Positions 26,118-36,859 are shown, numbered from the stretch's first letter. The stretch is DNA of 64,000 nucleotides from Deinococcus puniceus (GCF_001644565.1 NZ_CP011387.1:361001-425000); one strand, 5' to 3'. The notes: generated by a model not told the origin, from the letters alone. Program-made: numbers and translations.

Positions 26118-27986
26118 GTGAAACGTCCGAATTGGATGTGGGGGCTGGCGGCCAGCGTGGTCGCGTTGCTGCTCCTCATCAGCGTAGTCACGCCGCGCAG
26201 CCGGGGCAGCGAATTGCCGCTGACTGAATTTACCGATGCCCTGAACAACGGCACGGTGCAGACGGCGGTGGTGTCCTTCCAGAACAATACGGCGGCCATT
26301 TCGGGCGTGCTGGACGATGGGCGTGAGTACCGAACCCGCACGGTAGCGGCTGATCCGCTGATTACCCTCACGGCGTTGCAGGCGTCAGGCGTCAATGTCA
26401 CCTACGCGCAGGCGTCCCGCATCAGCGCCCTCACGGTCATCAGTGCGCTGCTGACGTTGGCCCTGATCGGCGGCCTGATCGTGCTGCTGCTGCGTGGGCG
26501 GCAGGGCGGCGGCACCGATGCGGCGAGTCAATTTGGGAAATCGAAGGCGGCGGTGATCGCGGAGGGCCAGATCAAACAGACCTTTGCCGACGTGGCCGGA
26601 TGCGACGAAGCCAAGCAAGACCTGCAAGAAGTCGTGGAATTCCTCCGTCACCCCGAGCGCTACCACCAACTCGGCGCACGTATTCCACACGGCGTCCTCT
26701 TGGTCGGCCCTCCCGGGAGCGGCAAGACTCTGTTGGCGAAAGCTGTGGCTGGAGAAGCCAAAGTGCCCTACTACTCCATCAGTGGTTCCGACTTCGTGGA
26801 AATGTTCGTCGGCGTCGGGGCCGCCCGTGTCCGTGACCTGTTCGAGCAAGCCAGAAAAAGTGCGCCCTGCATCGTCTTCATCGACGAAATAGATGCTGTT
26901 GGGCGCAAACGTGGCGTGAGTCTTCAGGGTGGCAACGACGAACGCGAACAGACCCTCAATCAATTGCTCGTGGAAATGGACGGCTTCGGCAGTGGACAAG
27001 AAGTGATTATCTTGGCCGCCACGAACAGACCCGATGTCTTGGATGCGGCTCTCTTGCGGCCCGGACGCTTTGACCGTCAAGTGGTGGTCGACGCACCGGA
27101 TGTGCGGGGCCGGGAAATGGTGCTGCGGATTCATGCCCGCAAGAAGCCGCTGGATGCCAGTGTGGATTTGGCTCTGGTCGCCCGTAGAACAGCGGGAATG
27201 GTCGGAGCAGACTTAGAGAATCTGCTCAACGAAGCGGCCCTCTTGGCGGCGCGGGAAGGGCGGACGCGGATTACCGGGCGGGATGTGGATGAGGCGCGTG
27301 ACCGGGTGCTGATGGGGCCGGAACGCCGCAGCCTCGTGGTCAGAGAAGCAGACCGCAAGGTGACGGCCTACCACGAAGTCGGACATGCCCTCGCCGCCCA
27401 GTTGTTGCCACATGCCGACAAAGCCCACAAGCTGACCATCGTTCCGCGTGGGCGTTCGCTGGGTTCTGCCCTGTACACGCCCGAAGACCGGATGCACCAC
27501 ACCCGCGCCGCCCTCCTTGACCTAATTTGTGTGGCGCTGGCCGGACACGCCGCCGAGGATGTCGCCACCGGACACGTGACCACCGGAGCCGCCAACGACT
27601 TCCAGAAGGCCACCTCCATCGCCCGCCGCATGGTGACCGAATGGGGCATGTCGGGCGCAGGGCAACTGGCGCTCGCGCAGGACAGCTCCAATTATCTCGG
27701 CTTCGGCCCTCAGCCCAGCAACTACAGCGATCATACGGCCCAGACCATTGACCTAGAGACGGCCCTGATTTTGAATTCTCAGTATGCCCGCGCCCACGCC
27801 CTGCTGACCGAGCATGCCCACGTGCTGCACCGCCTGACCGACGAACTGATGGTGCGCGAAAGCCTCAGCGGAGACGATGTACGAACCGTGTTGGCAGGCG
27901 GATTGTTGCCGGAACTGGAAGCGCCCCCTGTGAGTGGTGGCGACGGCCCCGCGCCGAGTGGGGAGTTGACCCCCGGCCCAGCGTAA
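26118..27986 (+). CDS. ftsH: ATP-dependent zinc metalloprotease FtsH
   Basis: A 622-residue membrane AAA+ protease for quality control of membrane and regulatory proteins. Two membrane segments (about 7-25 and 110-130) flank a short periplasmic domain. Then come Walker A GPPGSGKT, Walker B IVFIDEID, the SRH with NRPD and RPGRFDR, the zinc motif HEVGH and the third ligand Asp in [14 protein letters not shown] at 26118 with AGGGG 9 nt before it is preferred; ATG 26058 would add 20 residues. A TAGACT box at 26051-26056 may be its -10. Divergent from dnaK. Confidence 0.93.
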   Translation: MKRPNWMWGLAASVVALLLLISVVTPRSRGSELPLTEFTDALNNGTVQTAVVSFQNNTAAISGVLDDGREYRTRTVAADPLITLTALQASGVNVTYAQASRISALTVISALLTLALIGGLIVLLLRGRQGGGTDAASQFGKSKAAVIAEGQIKQTFADVAGCDEAKQDLQEVVEFLRHPERYHQLGARIPHGVLLVGPPGSGKTLLAKAVAGEAKVPYYSISGSDFVEMFVGVGAARVRDLFEQARKSAPCIVFIDEIDAVGRKRGVSLQGGNDEREQTLNQLLVEMDGFGSGQEVIILAATNRPDVLDAALLRPGRFDRQVVVDAPDVRGREMVLRIHARKKPLDASVDLALVARRTAGMVGADLENLLNEAALLAAREGRTRITGRDVDEARDRVLMGPERRSLVVREADRKVTAYHEVGHALAAQLLPHADKAHKLTIVPRGRSLGSALYTPEDRMHHTRAALLDLICVALAGHAAEDVATGHVTTGAANDFQKATSIARRMVTEWGMSGAGQLALAQDSSNYLGFGPQPSNYSDHTAQTIDLETALILNSQYARAHALLTEHAHVLHRLTDELMVRESLSGDDVRTVLAGGLLPELEAPPVSGGDGPAPSGELTPGPA

Positions 27987-27997
27987 AGGGAGATTGA

Positions 27998-28405
27998 GTG
28001 ATTGTAAAAACAAGATCAAGCAGTACCGTTAACACGACGGAGTTATTGGCAAGAAAGATTCTGGGGAGGCTTAAAAACTATTCATCTTGTTTCGACACTA
28101 AAGTTTCTTTGAGCGACTGTGAAGAGGGTTGTGTTGGGGTATATACTAATAAAGATGGGTCTTGCATATCCATATTCAAGACTTATATTAAAATATTTAA
28201 CTGCGGCGAAATTAAAATGGTTGAGTTTGGTGAAATAACTTCTCTATCACTGCACAGCGACAGTGGAATCAAAAGCGACACCCACGGTATAAAAGTCGTT
28301 TGTGGAAATTCGGAAGAGAAATTCATTCCCATTTTAGGTGGGGAAGGTAGATTCCGGGATGCCTTCGAGTTCCTCAGATTTTTAATGAGAAGAACGGGCC
28401 AATGA
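27998..28405 (+). CDS. AT-rich orphan protein, 135 residues
   Basis: Starts at a GTG with AAAGGGAG in front, 11 bp after ftsH. The product is a soluble mixed-charge protein with five cysteines (C31, C40, C44, C56 and later) and no signal peptide; I recognise no family. Codon use is AT-rich (many AAA, ATT, TAT, TTT) and unlike every neighbour, a sign of recent acquisition. The 5' part is nearly 60% A+T by eye. It could be a phage or defence-island remnant, but no partner gene is present. Confidence 0.6.
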   Translation: MIVKTRSSSTVNTTELLARKILGRLKNYSSCFDTKVSLSDCEEGCVGVYTNKDGSCISIFKTYIKIFNCGEIKMVEFGEITSLSLHSDSGIKSDTHGIKVVCGNSEEKFIPILGGEGRFRDAFEFLRFLMRRTGQ

Positions 28406-28448
28406 GCATTTAAAGTCAAAGCCTCTTGCACTACTGATTTCCCATCAC

Positions 28449-29237
28449 TTACGCTTCCTGCCCCGCGCCCCGCTCTGGTACAGCTTTTTCCGGCACCGCG
28501 CAAGACCCGTCCTCGCAGCCTTCCGCCGCTTCTGCCCCGGCCACCGGACTGAGCATGGTCAGGGGCGCGGGATTCAGCTCGGCCCAGAGTTGCTCCAGTG
28601 CGCCGCGCAACACTTCGGCGGGCTGTGCGCCACTGACGCCGTATTTGCCGCCCAGCACAAAGAAGGGCACGCCGCTGATGCCGTAAGCCCGCGCCTGTGC
28701 CTGATCCTGCCGCACCTCGGCGGCCCCGGCGTCGGTGTCCAGTGCAGCCCGCACCGCCGTCCCGTCCAGCCCCACTTCTGCGGCCAATGTTGCCAGCGTA
28801 TCGCGGCTGCCCACATGCTGCCCTTCCGTAAAATACGCGGCCAGCAGGCGTTCTTTCATGGCGTCCTGCTTGCCCTCGTGGGCAGCCAAATGAATGACGC
28901 GGTGGGCATCGAAGGTGTTGGTGGGCACCAGCCGCTCGAAGTGATACTCCAAGCCTTCCGCCGCCGCCGTTTGGGTCATGTTGTCCAGCATGGCCTGAGC
29001 GCCCGCCGAGCCCTGTCCGTATTTGCTGCCCAGAATGTCGCGCATCTTCCGGGTCTCTTCTACTGGGGCAGAAGGATCTAGCTCGAAGGCATGCCACACC
29101 ACTTCCACGGCGTCCCGGCCCGCGAACCCTTCCAGCGCCGTCTCGAAGCGCCGTTTGCCCACGTAGCACCAAGGGCAGGCAATATCAGACCAAATATCCA
29201 CGCGCAGGGGTTGGGGGCCAGCAGGAAGGGCAGTCAT
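28449..29237 (-). CDS. frnE: DsbA-family oxidoreductase, FrnE type
   Basis: A 262-residue thioredoxin-fold protein without signal peptide. The active-site CPWC is at residues 21-24; the cis-Pro loop reads SGVPFFVLG, and the helical insertion between is of FrnE/2-hydroxychromene isomerase type. A second pair, C241-x4-C246 (CEDGSC), lies in the C-terminal tail; the Deinococcus radiodurans FrnE is known to have such an extra CX4C motif. A cytoplasmic role in oxidative stress and disulfide isomerisation is known for that homologue. Divergent from msrB, 81 bp apart. Confidence 0.9.
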   Translation of the reverse strand: MTALPAGPQPLRVDIWSDIACPWCYVGKRRFETALEGFAGRDAVEVVWHAFELDPSAPVEETRKMRDILGSKYGQGSAGAQAMLDNMTQTAAAEGLEYHFERLVPTNTFDAHRVIHLAAHEGKQDAMKERLLAAYFTEGQHVGSRDTLATLAAEVGLDGTAVRAALDTDAGAAEVRQDQAQARAYGISGVPFFVLGGKYGVSGAQPAEVLRGALEQLWAELNPAPLTMLSPVAGAEAAEGCEDGSCAVPEKAVPERGAGQEA

Positions 29238-29318
29238 ACGTTCAGTCTGGCACGTCCGCATAGCCCCGGCAGAGAGCAGGCTTACGAAGCGGATTCGGCC
29301 CGCCCCGTACACTGATTT

Positions 29319-29783
29319 ATGACCTCTTTAAAGCCTGACTTTCAGAAGCCGACAGACGCCGAACTGCGCCAAAGCCTTACGCCGGAGCAGTACCGCGTGA
29401 CCCAGCACGAAGGCACCGAGCGGGCCTACACAGGCGAGTATTGGGATCACGACGGCGCGGGCATTTACGTGGATGTGGTGTCGGGCGAAGCCCTGTTCAG
29501 CAGCCTCGACAAGTACGACGCGGGGTGCGGGTGGCCTTCTTTTACGCGGCCCATTCCCGGCAAAGCCCTGACCGAAAACACCGACTACAAGATCGGCTAT
29601 GCCCGCACCGAAGTTCGCTCTACGCAAGCTGATTCCCACCTCGGCCACGTGTTCCCCGACGGCCCACAGGAAGCAGGCGGCCTGCGCTACTGCATCAATT
29701 CGGCGGCCCTGCGCTTTGTGTCTGTCGCAGAGCTGGAAGCGCAAGGCTACGGAGAATTCGCGGGTCTGTTCTCTAATAAATAG
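29319..29783 (+). CDS. msrB: peptide-methionine (R)-S-oxide reductase
   Basis: A 154-residue MsrB that reduces the R form of methionine sulfoxide in proteins. [10 protein letters not shown] (candidate resolving Cys), [11 protein letters not shown] and the catalytic [11 protein letters not shown] are present. The two CxxC zinc pairs of many MsrB are absent, so it belongs to the zinc-free form. The ATG follows a TACACT -10 box (29308-29313) by 5 nt. Next to frnE, forming a small thiol-repair pair. Confidence 0.95.
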   Translation: MTSLKPDFQKPTDAELRQSLTPEQYRVTQHEGTERAYTGEYWDHDGAGIYVDVVSGEALFSSLDKYDAGCGWPSFTRPIPGKALTENTDYKIGYARTEVRSTQADSHLGHVFPDGPQEAGGLRYCINSAALRFVSVAELEAQGYGEFAGLFSNK

Positions 29784-29784
29784 G

Positions 29785-29821
29785 GAAGAAGGCCGCCCCG
29801 ATGATGTGGGCGGCCTTCTTC
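29785..29821. terminator. perfect 14-bp terminator stem
   Basis: GAAGAAGGCCGCCC pairs with GGGCGGCCTTCTTC over a 9-nt loop, directly after the msrB stop. It can serve the convergent SH3 protein gene as well. Confidence 0.75.
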
Positions 29822-29885
29822 CATTGCAGTTTCTACGGCTGACGCGGTGTTTGGCTTTTCCCACTTCCCACTCACCACTTACGGT

Positions 29886-30287
29886 TTACTCCCCGCGTTC
29901 GCAGGCGATGCTGTTCTGGTTGCGGTCTAACGCGGTGCGGTAGGCAGGCTCGCCCAGTTTGACCGGGGCCACGCCTGCCGCCCGCATTTGCGTACAGGTG
30001 CGGTAATACACGGTGCCGTCTCCGGTCAGGCGGGCGCTGCCAGTCACGGGTTTCAGCAGCGAGCGGGCCACGTAGCCTGCCGTGCCTTTGTAGGTGGTGC
30101 GGCACCACTGGGAAGACCCGGAGCAGGCCACCAGCACCAGCGTGTTTTTGGGCACGGTTGCCAGTACTGCGCCTGTGGTGGTAGGCGTGCGCCGCAGGTT
30201 GGAAGTGGCGGTGGTCAGCGCCGTCGCCGCCTCCGACATCCCCATCAAAGCTGCCGCCAACGCGATCATTCGGACATAGGTTCTCAT
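29886..30287 (-). CDS. exported SH3 / excalibur-domain protein
   Basis: A 133-residue exported protein. Signal peptide 1-21, a bacterial SH3-like part (NLRRTPTTTGAVLATVPKNT ... GYVARSLL) and a C-terminal excalibur Ca-binding motif (LDRNQNSIACE). A cysteine pair (CSGSSQWC) lies in the SH3 part and others flank the excalibur part. Expected in the periplasm or wall, where SH3b domains often bind peptidoglycan. Single gene. Confidence 0.8.
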   Translation of the reverse strand: MRTYVRMIALAAALMGMSEAATALTTATSNLRRTPTTTGAVLATVPKNTLVLVACSGSSQWCRTTYKGTAGYVARSLLKPVTGSARLTGDGTVYYRTCTQMRAAGVAPVKLGEPAYRTALDRNQNSIACERGE

Positions 30288-30369
30288 GAGAACAAGATGT
30301 CACATGAAGGTGAAGAGGGGCTGACGAACGGGATTGGGGGAATCTGAAGAAAGGCGGCTGAGGTTGTGC

Positions 30370-33300
30370 TTAGCTCACCCACTCCTGCAAGCTCTTAACC
30401 CCCAACTCTGCACCTACCGCTGCCGCAATCGCCTTAGCCGTCCACTCCGCACCTTCCCGCGTAGATACGATGGGCACCCCGCGTTCCAGCGCCAGCCGCA
30501 GCAATTTGGATTCGGTCACGTCGATCAGCAGGTCAGGCAACGTCTCACCGTCGCGCTCCCGAATTACGTTCAGGCCCGCGCCTTCCAGCGTGGCGGCTAC
30601 CCCGTCCAGTCCCGTGCCCAGCAGCAAGGCCGTACCAGACAAGGGCAGGTAATTCTTGGCCCCCAGTTGCGCCCGGTAAAACGCCAGATACGGGTCTGCA
30701 TCTATGCCCATGCTCTCGCCCGTGCTTTTCATTTCTGGCCCCAGAATGGGCTGCACGCCCGCAAATTTCAGGAACGGCAGGTGAACTTCCTTGACGCTGT
30801 ACATGGAGGGCGTTGGGGTCTCGGTAAAGCCGATCTGCTCCAGCGTGTGTCCTACCGCGATCCGGGCAGCACTCTTTGCCAGCGCGTGATTGATGGCCTT
30901 GGACACGAACGGCACGGTGCGGCTGGCACGGGGGTTGGCTTCCAGAATGTAGGGCAGGCCGTCTTTAATCGCGTACTGCACGTTCATCAGGCCGCGCACG
31001 CCTAGCGCCAATGCCAGCCGCTCCGTCGTCGCCTTCACCTCTGCCAGCAGTTCCGCGCTCAGGCTCACCGGGGGCAGCACGCAGGCGCTGTCGCCGCTGT
31101 GGATTCCGGCGGCTTCCACGTGTTCCATGATCCCGGCCACCACCGCAATCTGGCCGTCGCAGAGCGTGTCTACATCCAGTTCCAGCGCCCCTTCCAAAAA
31201 CTGATCCAGCAAGATGCTCGGCTGGCCTTCTACCGCCGCGTACACCTCGTCCAGATAGGTGACCAGTTCTTCCATGCTGCGAACCGTGCGCATGGCGCGG
31301 CCCCCCAGCACGTAGCTGGGGCGAGCCATCAGCGGGAAGCCCAGTTCGGCGGCCAGGGCGCGGGCCTCGGCGGGGGTGGCGGCCACTTTGCCCAGCGGTT
31401 GCCGGATGCCGAGGCGCTCGCACAGCGAATTGAAGCTGGCGCGGTCTTCGGCCTCGTGAATGGTTTCGGGTGACGTGCCGATGATCGGCGCACCCGCTGC
31501 CGCCAACCGTGCCGCCAGTTTCAGCGGTGTCTGCCCGCCCAGTTGCACGATCACGCCCACCGGTTTCTCGTGCTCCACGATGTTCATCACGTCTTCAAAG
31601 GTTAGTGGCTCGAAATACAGGCGGTCTGCGGTGTCGTAGTCGGTGCTGACCGTTTCCGGGTTGGAATTGATCATGATCGTTTCGTAGCCCGCGTCCTGTA
31701 AGGCCCAGACCGCATGCACGGTGGCGTAGTCGAATTCCACGCCCTGCCCGATCCGGTTCGGCCCGCTGCCTAAAATCACCACTTTGGGCTTGTCGGTGTG
31801 CGTCACCTCGTCTTCCCATTCGTAGGTGGAGTAGTGATACGGCGTGTGGGCCTCGAATTCGGCGGCGCAGGTGTCCACTGTTTTGTACACGGGCGTCGCT
31901 TTGGCGTCCTTGCGAATCCGGCGCACGTCCAGCTCGGTCAGGCCCACCAGTTCGCCCAAGCGGGCATCGGAAAAGCCCAGCCGTTTGATCTCGCGCCACA
32001 GCTCGTATTTCCATTCGGCCATCGGCCCCAACGCCGCGATTTCACGTTCGGCGGCCACGATTTCGGCCAACTGGGACAGGAACCAGGGGTCTATTTTGGT
32101 GGCGTCGAACAGTTGCTCCAGCGTTTCGCCACGTCTGAAGAGTTCGATCACCGCTTCCAGACGGCGGGGATTGCCGTACAGCAGGCCGCGTAGTTCCTCG
32201 TCGGTCATGGCCGCGAACGCGCCGCGCACGTCGGATTCCACCGAGCGCATGGCTTTTTGCAGGCTCTCCTTAAAGGTGCGCCCAATCGCCATGACTTCGC
32301 CCACGCTCCGCATCTGCGTGCCCAGCGCGTCGGATGTGCCGGGGAACTTTTCGAAGGCAAAGCGCGGAATCTTGGTGACCACGTAATCGATGCTGGGTTC
32401 AAACGACGCAGGCGTGACGCGGGTGATGTCGTTGGTCAGTTCGTCGAGGTGATACCCCACCGCCAGCAGCGCGGCAATTTTGGCAATCGGGAATCCGGTG
32501 GCTTTACTCGCCAGCGCACTGCTGCGGCTCACACGGGGGTTCATTTCGATCACGATCACGCGGCCATTGGTGGGGTCTACGGCAAACTGAATGTTGCTGC
32601 CGCCCGTCGCCACGCCAATTTCCCGAATAATCGCCAACGACTGATCGCGCAGGCGCTGGTATTCCACGTCGCTGAGGGTCTGCGCCGGGGCCACCGTGAT
32701 GGAGTCTCCGGTATGCACGCCCATCGGGTCGAAGTTTTCGATGCTCGTGATGATGATCACCGTGTCTGCGGTATCGCGCATCACTTCCAGCTCGTATTCC
32801 TTCCAGCCCAGAATGCTTTCTTCCAGCAACACGGAGGTCACGGGGCTGTCGCGCAGGCCGCCTTCCGTGATCGCCAAGAATTGCTCGTAGGTATGTGCGA
32901 TGCCGCCACCGGTGCCGCCCAGCGTAAAGCTAGGCCGAATCACGATGGGCAGGCCGATTTCCTTCTGGTACTCCACAGCTTCTTCCATGCTGTGAACCAT
33001 CTGGCCGCGTGCCGTCTCAATGCCGATTTTCTTCATGGCGGCCTGAAACAGTTCGCGGTCTTCGCCCTTCTTGATGGCCTCCACGCCCGCGCCGATCAGT
33101 TCTACGCCGTATTTGGCAAGCGTGCCGCGCTCGTGCAGTTCCATGGCGAGATTCAGGGCGGTTTGGCCGCCGAGCGTGGGCAGCAGGGCGTCCGGCTTCT
33201 CTTTGGCAATCACGTGCTCCACGAATTCGGGTGTCAGCGGCTCTAGGTAGGTCGCGTCGGCCAAATCGGGGTCGGTCATGATGGTGGCCGGATTCGAGTT

Positions 33301-33441
33301 CACCAGCACCACGCGGTAACCCTCATTTTTCAGGGCCTTCAGCGCCTGCGTTCCCGAATAGTCGAACTCGGCGGCCTGCCCGATCTGAATAGGGCCGCTA
33401 CCGAGAATAAGAATCGTCTGGAGGTCAGTTCGCTTAGGCAT
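30370..33441 (-). CDS. carB: carbamoyl-phosphate synthase large subunit
   Basis: A 1023-residue synthetase with two homologous ATP-grasp halves. [18 protein letters not shown] marks the first and [16 protein letters not shown] the second, and an MGS-like allosteric domain ends the protein. It makes carbamoyl phosphate from ammonia (supplied by CarA), bicarbonate and 2 ATP for arginine and pyrimidine synthesis. The ATG at 33441 begins [23 protein letters not shown] -10-like box lies 9 nt upstream. carA lies far away at 47887, so the subunits are unlinked here. Confidence 0.97.
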   Translation of the reverse strand: MPKRTDLQTILILGSGPIQIGQAAEFDYSGTQALKALKNEGYRVVLVNSNPATIMTDPDLADATYLEPLTPEFVEHVIAKEKPDALLPTLGGQTALNLAMELHERGTLAKYGVELIGAGVEAIKKGEDRELFQAAMKKIGIETARGQMVHSMEEAVEYQKEIGLPIVIRPSFTLGGTGGGIAHTYEQFLAITEGGLRDSPVTSVLLEESILGWKEYELEVMRDTADTVIIITSIENFDPMGVHTGDSITVAPAQTLSDVEYQRLRDQSLAIIREIGVATGGSNIQFAVDPTNGRVIVIEMNPRVSRSSALASKATGFPIAKIAALLAVGYHLDELTNDITRVTPASFEPSIDYVVTKIPRFAFEKFPGTSDALGTQMRSVGEVMAIGRTFKESLQKAMRSVESDVRGAFAAMTDEELRGLLYGNPRRLEAVIELFRRGETLEQLFDATKIDPWFLSQLAEIVAAEREIAALGPMAEWKYELWREIKRLGFSDARLGELVGLTELDVRRIRKDAKATPVYKTVDTCAAEFEAHTPYHYSTYEWEDEVTHTDKPKVVILGSGPNRIGQGVEFDYATVHAVWALQDAGYETIMINSNPETVSTDYDTADRLYFEPLTFEDVMNIVEHEKPVGVIVQLGGQTPLKLAARLAAAGAPIIGTSPETIHEAEDRASFNSLCERLGIRQPLGKVAATPAEARALAAELGFPLMARPSYVLGGRAMRTVRSMEELVTYLDEVYAAVEGQPSILLDQFLEGALELDVDTLCDGQIAVVAGIMEHVEAAGIHSGDSACVLPPVSLSAELLAEVKATTERLALALGVRGLMNVQYAIKDGLPYILEANPRASRTVPFVSKAINHALAKSAARIAVGHTLEQIGFTETPTPSMYSVKEVHLPFLKFAGVQPILGPEMKSTGESMGIDADPYLAFYRAQLGAKNYLPLSGTALLLGTGLDGVAATLEGAGLNVIRERDGETLPDLLIDVTESKLLRLALERGVPIVSTREGAEWTAKAIAAAVGAELGVKSLQEWVS

Positions 33442-33701
33442 TCCAGAGAAAGAGTATGGCACGGTTGGGGCCGCCTGAGGTGGGAGCGGCGTGCAAGGTT
33501 ATGCAGCGTAAGAACTGAGATTTAATATACAGGCCAGTCAGGTAAGACGCAGTATCGTGAAGTTGGAAGTTGGGGAGCTTGGGCCAAAGCCAGTGGCCTT
33601 CGGTTCGGCGGCCTTCAGTGCGGGGCAGTTCAGGGGAGAGCAGTTCAGCACAGGCATTGGCGCGGCCAGCTGCGGCCAACACCGAGGGTGGGTGAAAGAG
33701 A

Positions 33702-34811
33702 ATGCCCAAAAATGTGTTCGTCTGGCTCGCAAGATGGTCACCTTTTGGGCGGCGCTGGGACGATACCCCGCAGCTTCACCGGGCCAAGCAGCGCATCTAC
33801 CGCGTATGTCTCCTGATGTCGCTGCTGATGTTGGTCATCACGGCCCTGTTGCCGCAATCAGATCCGCGCGTCTCCGAGATTCAGCTGTTCATCAATGCCT
33901 TCGGCTTCTTGGTGGCGCTGATCGCCCTGCTCTGTCTGCGCTGGACACGCTGGCTCCGGGTCATCGAACTGCTGATGGCGACGGGTATTTTCGCCTACAC
34001 GATCTTGTGGGACTCTCTGTTCCTGATGCTTGACGTGTTGCCCAGCCGTGAGTTCGTGATCACGTATGGGCCGGTCTTTTTGCTGGGGGCGGTGATTCTC
34101 AGCCTGATGGTGCCGCAGCGGGCGCTTTTGCCCCTGTTGGCCGTGCCTTTTTCGGTTCATGCCGTGCTGACGTGGCTGCTGCTGTCGCGCTCTGAGTGGA
34201 CTGATCTGCATTCTGCCCGGCTGGTGACCGACCTGACCACCCTGATTACTCTGATTCCCCTGATGTTGGTGGGCGAGTATCAGCGGGCGGTGGTGTTGGC
34301 CGAACAAGCTGCCCAATCTATCCACAAGTTGGCCGAAACAGACCCACTCACGGGCATTCTGAACCGCCGGGGTCTGATGGCGCAGCTTGAGCAGGAGGTA
34401 GCGGTCATGACCCTGCTGGATATAGACCACTTCAAATCCATCAACGATACCTACGGGCATGAGCAGGGTGACGCGGTGCTGCAAGGGGTGGGGGAGTATC
34501 TGGCGAGCCTGACGAGCGCCCACGCGTCCGGCCACCAGCATCTTCAGGTGGGGCGCTGGGGGGGCGAAGAATTTCTGCTGCTGCTGCGTCAGCCGCCTGC
34601 TGAAGGCGTCGTGGTGTGGGCCGAAGACCTGCGGGCGGGCCTTCAGCGGCTGTGTCCCAATGGCCTGCCGATCACCGTCAGTGTCGGGGTTGCGGCGCGG
34701 TGGCCGGAAGAGCCCGTCGCGCAGACCTTGAAACGGGTGGACGGGTTGATGTATCAGGCCAAATTCGGGGGCCGCAACCGGGTTGCTGTGGCCCCTGAAG
34801 ACTCCGAATAA
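33702..34811 (+). CDS. membrane-anchored GGDEF diguanylate cyclase
   Basis: A 369-residue protein. Residues about 30-200 contain five to six hydrophobic segments forming a membrane sensor; the GGDEF domain follows (about 210-365) with DPLTGILNRRG, LDIDHFKSINDTYGH and the active-site GGEEF, so cyclic-di-GMP synthesis is likely. An RxxD inhibitory site is not obvious upstream of GGEEF. Starts 260 bp upstream of carB's start, divergent; that gap contains an AT-rich block near 33520 but no gene. Confidence 0.9.
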   Translation: MPKNVFVWLARWSPFGRRWDDTPQLHRAKQRIYRVCLLMSLLMLVITALLPQSDPRVSEIQLFINAFGFLVALIALLCLRWTRWLRVIELLMATGIFAYTILWDSLFLMLDVLPSREFVITYGPVFLLGAVILSLMVPQRALLPLLAVPFSVHAVLTWLLLSRSEWTDLHSARLVTDLTTLITLIPLMLVGEYQRAVVLAEQAAQSIHKLAETDPLTGILNRRGLMAQLEQEVAVMTLLDIDHFKSINDTYGHEQGDAVLQGVGEYLASLTSAHASGHQHLQVGRWGGEEFLLLLRQPPAEGVVVWAEDLRAGLQRLCPNGLPITVSVGVAARWPEEPVAQTLKRVDGLMYQAKFGGRNRVAVAPEDSE

Positions 34812-34867
34812 CACGAATGGGAGAGAAGGAATCGGTCAGAGTGACTTGGTTGGTGGGCGCATCTGAC

Positions 34868-35482
34868 CTACTTCCCCTGCACCGCCCCCCACACCAGCCC
34901 CGCTGCGATAGTCCACATCATCACGCCGATAATCAAGTCCAGCACTTGCCATGCACGCGGGTTTTTCATGACGGGGGCCAGTTGGCGGCCTGCCAATGCC
35001 AAGCCAAAAAACCAAACCCAAGACGCCAGCAGGGTACCGCCCAAAAAGCCGAGGCGTCCGCTGCTGCTCAGGCCCGCGCTCGCCCCGCCGATCAGCACAA
35101 GAGTGTCAAGAAACACGTGCGGATTGAGGAACGTGAACGCGAGGGCGGTTGCCAACACGGCGCGGGGCGATTGCTGCGTCTGCCCTGCCGTGTCGAGGGC
35201 CACAGGATGCCGCGCCGACCTGAAGGAGCGCCAGCCGTACCACAGCAAAAACGCCGCGCCAGCCAGCGTGCCGATGAGCGTCAGCGTCGGACTGCGGGCC
35301 AAAAATGCGCCGATGCCCAGCACGCCCAAGGTAATTAGCAGCGAGTCGGCTAGCGCACACACGAACGCGGCCAACAGCGCATGTTGCCGCGTCAGCCCCT
35401 GCCGCAGCACAAAGGCATTTTGCGGCCCAATCGCCACGATCAGCGAGAAACCGAGGGTCAAACCGCGCAGGAAGGGAGGCAC
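34868..35482 (-). CDS. LysE/ArgO-type amino-acid exporter
   Basis: A 204-residue membrane protein with six hydrophobic segments. AIGPQNAFVLRQGL near the N-terminus and FTFLNPHVFLDT are hallmarks of the LysE/ArgO branch that exports lysine or arginine. The GTG at 35482 follows a TATCTT -10 box (35489-35494) at 6 nt. Fits the arginine theme of the region but is not in an arg operon. Confidence 0.9.
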   Translation of the reverse strand: MPPFLRGLTLGFSLIVAIGPQNAFVLRQGLTRQHALLAAFVCALADSLLITLGVLGIGAFLARSPTLTLIGTLAGAAFLLWYGWRSFRSARHPVALDTAGQTQQSPRAVLATALAFTFLNPHVFLDTLVLIGGASAGLSSSGRLGFLGGTLLASWVWFFGLALAGRQLAPVMKNPRAWQVLDLIIGVMMWTIAAGLVWGAVQGK

Positions 35483-35569
35483 AGGCCTAAGATACCTGAC
35501 TGGTTAGATTGCTTCTCGCTGAGTTATAGAGACGCTGCGTGCAGACCCCCCAGTCTACTTCGCAGCCAG

Positions 35570-35645
35570 CCCCCCTTAGAGGGGAGCGCAAAAGATGTTT
35601 AGTCCTCCCCTTTAAGGGGGGGCGTTGCGCCAGCAACGGGGGGGT
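35570..35645. repeat. GC-rich foldback repeat
   Basis: CCCCCCTTAGAGGGGAG (35570-35586) is inverted relative to CTCCCCTTTAAGGGGGGG (35605-35622), followed by a CGTTGC-gcca-GCAACG hairpin and a G7 run. It fills most of the 246-bp divergent gap upstream of the aminotransferase gene. No coding capacity. Similar in style, not clearly in sequence, to the elements at 6241 and 22577. Confidence 0.55.
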
Positions 35646-35728
35646 TCACCCAAAATCTCAGCTTAAACACCCCCCCTTGTCTGAACCACCCCGCCCGCCG
35701 CCGCTCCGCTTACGCCCAGACTGCACCT

Positions 35729-36859
35729 ATGCCCGAACTCCTGCCCCGCGCCCGCGCTTCTTCGGAAAGTATTTTTTCCCAGATGAGCCGCCTCGCCCTG
35801 CAACACGGCGCGGTGAACTTGGGGCAGGGCTTTCCGTCCGACGCGCCCCCGGCCTTCCTGCTGGACGCGGCGCGGGGCGCACTGGGCCGCTGGGATCAGT
35901 ACGCGCCCCCGGCAGGCCTGCCCATCTTGCGCGACGCCATCGGCACAGATTTGGGTGTAGACGGCGCAGACGTGGTAGTGACTTCGGGCGCGACGGAGGC
36001 GCTGAATGTGCTGGCCCTGTCCCTGTATGGCCCCGGCGATGAAGTGCTGATGCTGGAGCCGGTGTTCGATGTGTATCTGCCGCAAGCGCGGTTGTCGGGG
36101 GCCAGACCTGTAACCGTGCCCATGCGCCTAGACGACGTTTCTGGCTGGACGCTGGACATGGACGCCCTGCAAGCTGCGGTGACGCCCCAGACGCGGGCAA
36201 TCTTGCTCAATAGCCCGTTTAATCCTACTGGCACGGTCTTCACGCCCGCCGAATGCGCCGAACTGGTGGCCCTCGCCCGCGCCCATGATCTCTGGATCAT
36301 CAGCGATGAGGTCTACGACGAGTTGTATTTCGGAGACAAGCCCACGTCGTTTCGCACCTTGGCCCCCGAGCGCACGTTTACGGTGGGCAGCGCGGGAAAA
36401 CGGCTGGAGGCCACCGGCTGGCGCGTGGGCTGGATCGCCTGCCCGCCGGGGCTTGCGCCGATGCTGGCGGCCATTCGACAGAACGGGTCTTTTTGTGCGC
36501 CCACGCCGTTTCAGGTGGCGGTGGCGGCGGCCTTGCCCCTTGCCCGCGAATCGGGATTTTATGAGGGCCTGCGGGCAGGCTACGGCCAGCGCATGAGCCT
36601 GCTGGCGTCGGGCCTGCGGCAACTGGGGGCCACCGTATTTGTGCCGAGCGGCACGTATTTTCTGACCGCCCGCCATCCCCACTGGACAGCCGATACGTTG
36701 GTGAGGCAAGCGGGCGTGGCTGTCATTCCCGGCGCGGCTTTTTATGCCCAACATGCCGCGCCAGACGGTCTGTTGCGCCTCGCCTTCTGCAAATCCCAGC
36801 CCGAAATAGAGCGGGCGCTGGACAGCCTCAGCAGGTACGCGGTGCAGACCCCTGCCTGA
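35729..36859 (+). CDS. PLP-dependent aminotransferase, class I
   Basis: A 376-residue fold-type I aminotransferase of the methionine/glutamine-phenylpyruvate (YbdL/KAT) group. VNLGQGFPSDAPP, SGATEALN, LNSPFNPTGTVF, SDEVYDELYF and the PLP-lysine motif SAGKRLEATGWRVGW are present. Likely role is methionine salvage or keto-acid transamination; the exact substrate cannot be told. ATG with CAGACT 6 nt before it. Monocistronic. Confidence 0.92.
   Translation: MPELLPRARASSESIFSQMSRLALQHGAVNLGQGFPSDAPPAFLLDAARGALGRWDQYAPPAGLPILRDAIGTDLGVDGADVVVTSGATEALNVLALSLYGPGDEVLMLEPVFDVYLPQARLSGARPVTVPMRLDDVSGWTLDMDALQAAVTPQTRAILLNSPFNPTGTVFTPAECAELVALARAHDLWIISDEVYDELYFGDKPTSFRTLAPERTFTVGSAGKRLEATGWRVGWIACPPGLAPMLAAIRQNGSFCAPTPFQVAVAAALPLARESGFYEGLRAGYGQRMSLLASGLRQLGATVFVPSGTYFLTARHPHWTADTLVRQAGVAVIPGAAFYAQHAAPDGLLRLAFCKSQPEIERALDSLSRYAVQTPA

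Noticed and set aside
33442..33701. PyrR-type loop upstream of carB
   Set aside because: No TCCAGAGAGGC-like loop found on the carB strand; TTCCAGAGAAAG near the start is on the opposite strand.
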